Shown here piece by piece: positions 25,500-25,749 of a DNA stretch of 25,749 nt. Position numbers and translations under genes: made by a program. The DNA comes from Dictyoglomaceae bacterium (lineage in GTDB: Bacteria > Dictyoglomota > Dictyoglomia > Dictyoglomales > Dictyoglomaceae), in the NCBI GenBank assembly GCA_026417425.1, contig JAOADF010000013.1, positions 1 to 25,749 of the forward strand. Reading direction: 5' to 3'. Every line of letters begins with the position of its first letter. Within the stretch, counting starts at the first letter, position 1. The notes beneath the pieces were generated by a model. The model saw only the letters and a program-made list of their open reading frames with translations. It was not told the DNA's origin and did no database searches.

Positions 25500-25749
<250 letters not shown>

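Overview
The window looks like a core-chromosome segment of an AT-rich thermophilic bacterium. Protein genes are very A/T-rich, while the 16S rRNA and tRNA genes are clearly G/C-rich, which is the usual contrast in thermophiles. Gene order, protein style and the clostridial-type Rnf complex suggest a Dictyoglomus-like lineage; this is an inference from general familiarity, not a database result. I see no phage, insertion sequence, CRISPR array or plasmid feature.

Layout. (1) 1-730: two plus-strand genes, a stand-alone DUF123/GIY-YIG-like protein and a FmdB-type zinc ribbon protein, closed by a perfect 14-bp hairpin shared with the convergent cluster. (2) 725-5712, minus strand: surE, an ANTAR response regulator, a WecA/TagO-type phospho-sugar transferase, mnmG and a class I methyltransferase, all overlapping or nearly touching. 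(3) 5713-5849: a compact divergent promoter region for surE and rpsT, followed by rpsT on the plus strand. (4) 6108-24633, minus strand: an 18.5-kb run of 19 tightly packed genes, read as tig-clpP-clpX-valS-rnfC-D-G-E-A-B-apbE-Gx transporter-DUF4321-ftsX-M23 peptidase-ctpA-comEA-comEC-holA. (5) 24702-25749, minus strand: the 3' end of 16S rRNA, tRNA-Ile, tRNA-Ala, a 318-nt AT-rich spacer with its own promoter, then tRNA-Lys, tRNA-Leu and tRNA-Gly.

How the genes work together. tig, clpP and clpX handle nascent-chain folding and proteolysis; valS charges tRNA-Val. RnfCDGEAB is a membrane ferredoxin:NAD+ oxidoreductase coupled to ion transport, and ApbE supplies the covalent FMN on RnfD and RnfG. 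FtsX, the M23 coiled-coil peptidase and CtpA form a cell-wall remodelling module. ComEA and ComEC belong to DNA uptake, and HolA is the clamp-loader delta subunit. In the smaller cluster MnmG modifies tRNA wobble uridine and the WecA/TagO-like enzyme starts an envelope glycan.

I found no clearly new system. The points most worth a second look are: no 23S/5S downstream of 16S-Ile-Ala; ftsX without ftsE, with a DUF4321 gene in that position; a short ComEC without its C-terminal metallo-beta-lactamase domain; and an orphan ANTAR regulator in an envelope/tRNA-modification cluster. Several starts (ctpA, rnfE, rnfD, rnfC, the WecA-like gene) were moved downstream to the Shine-Dalgarno-supported ATG.
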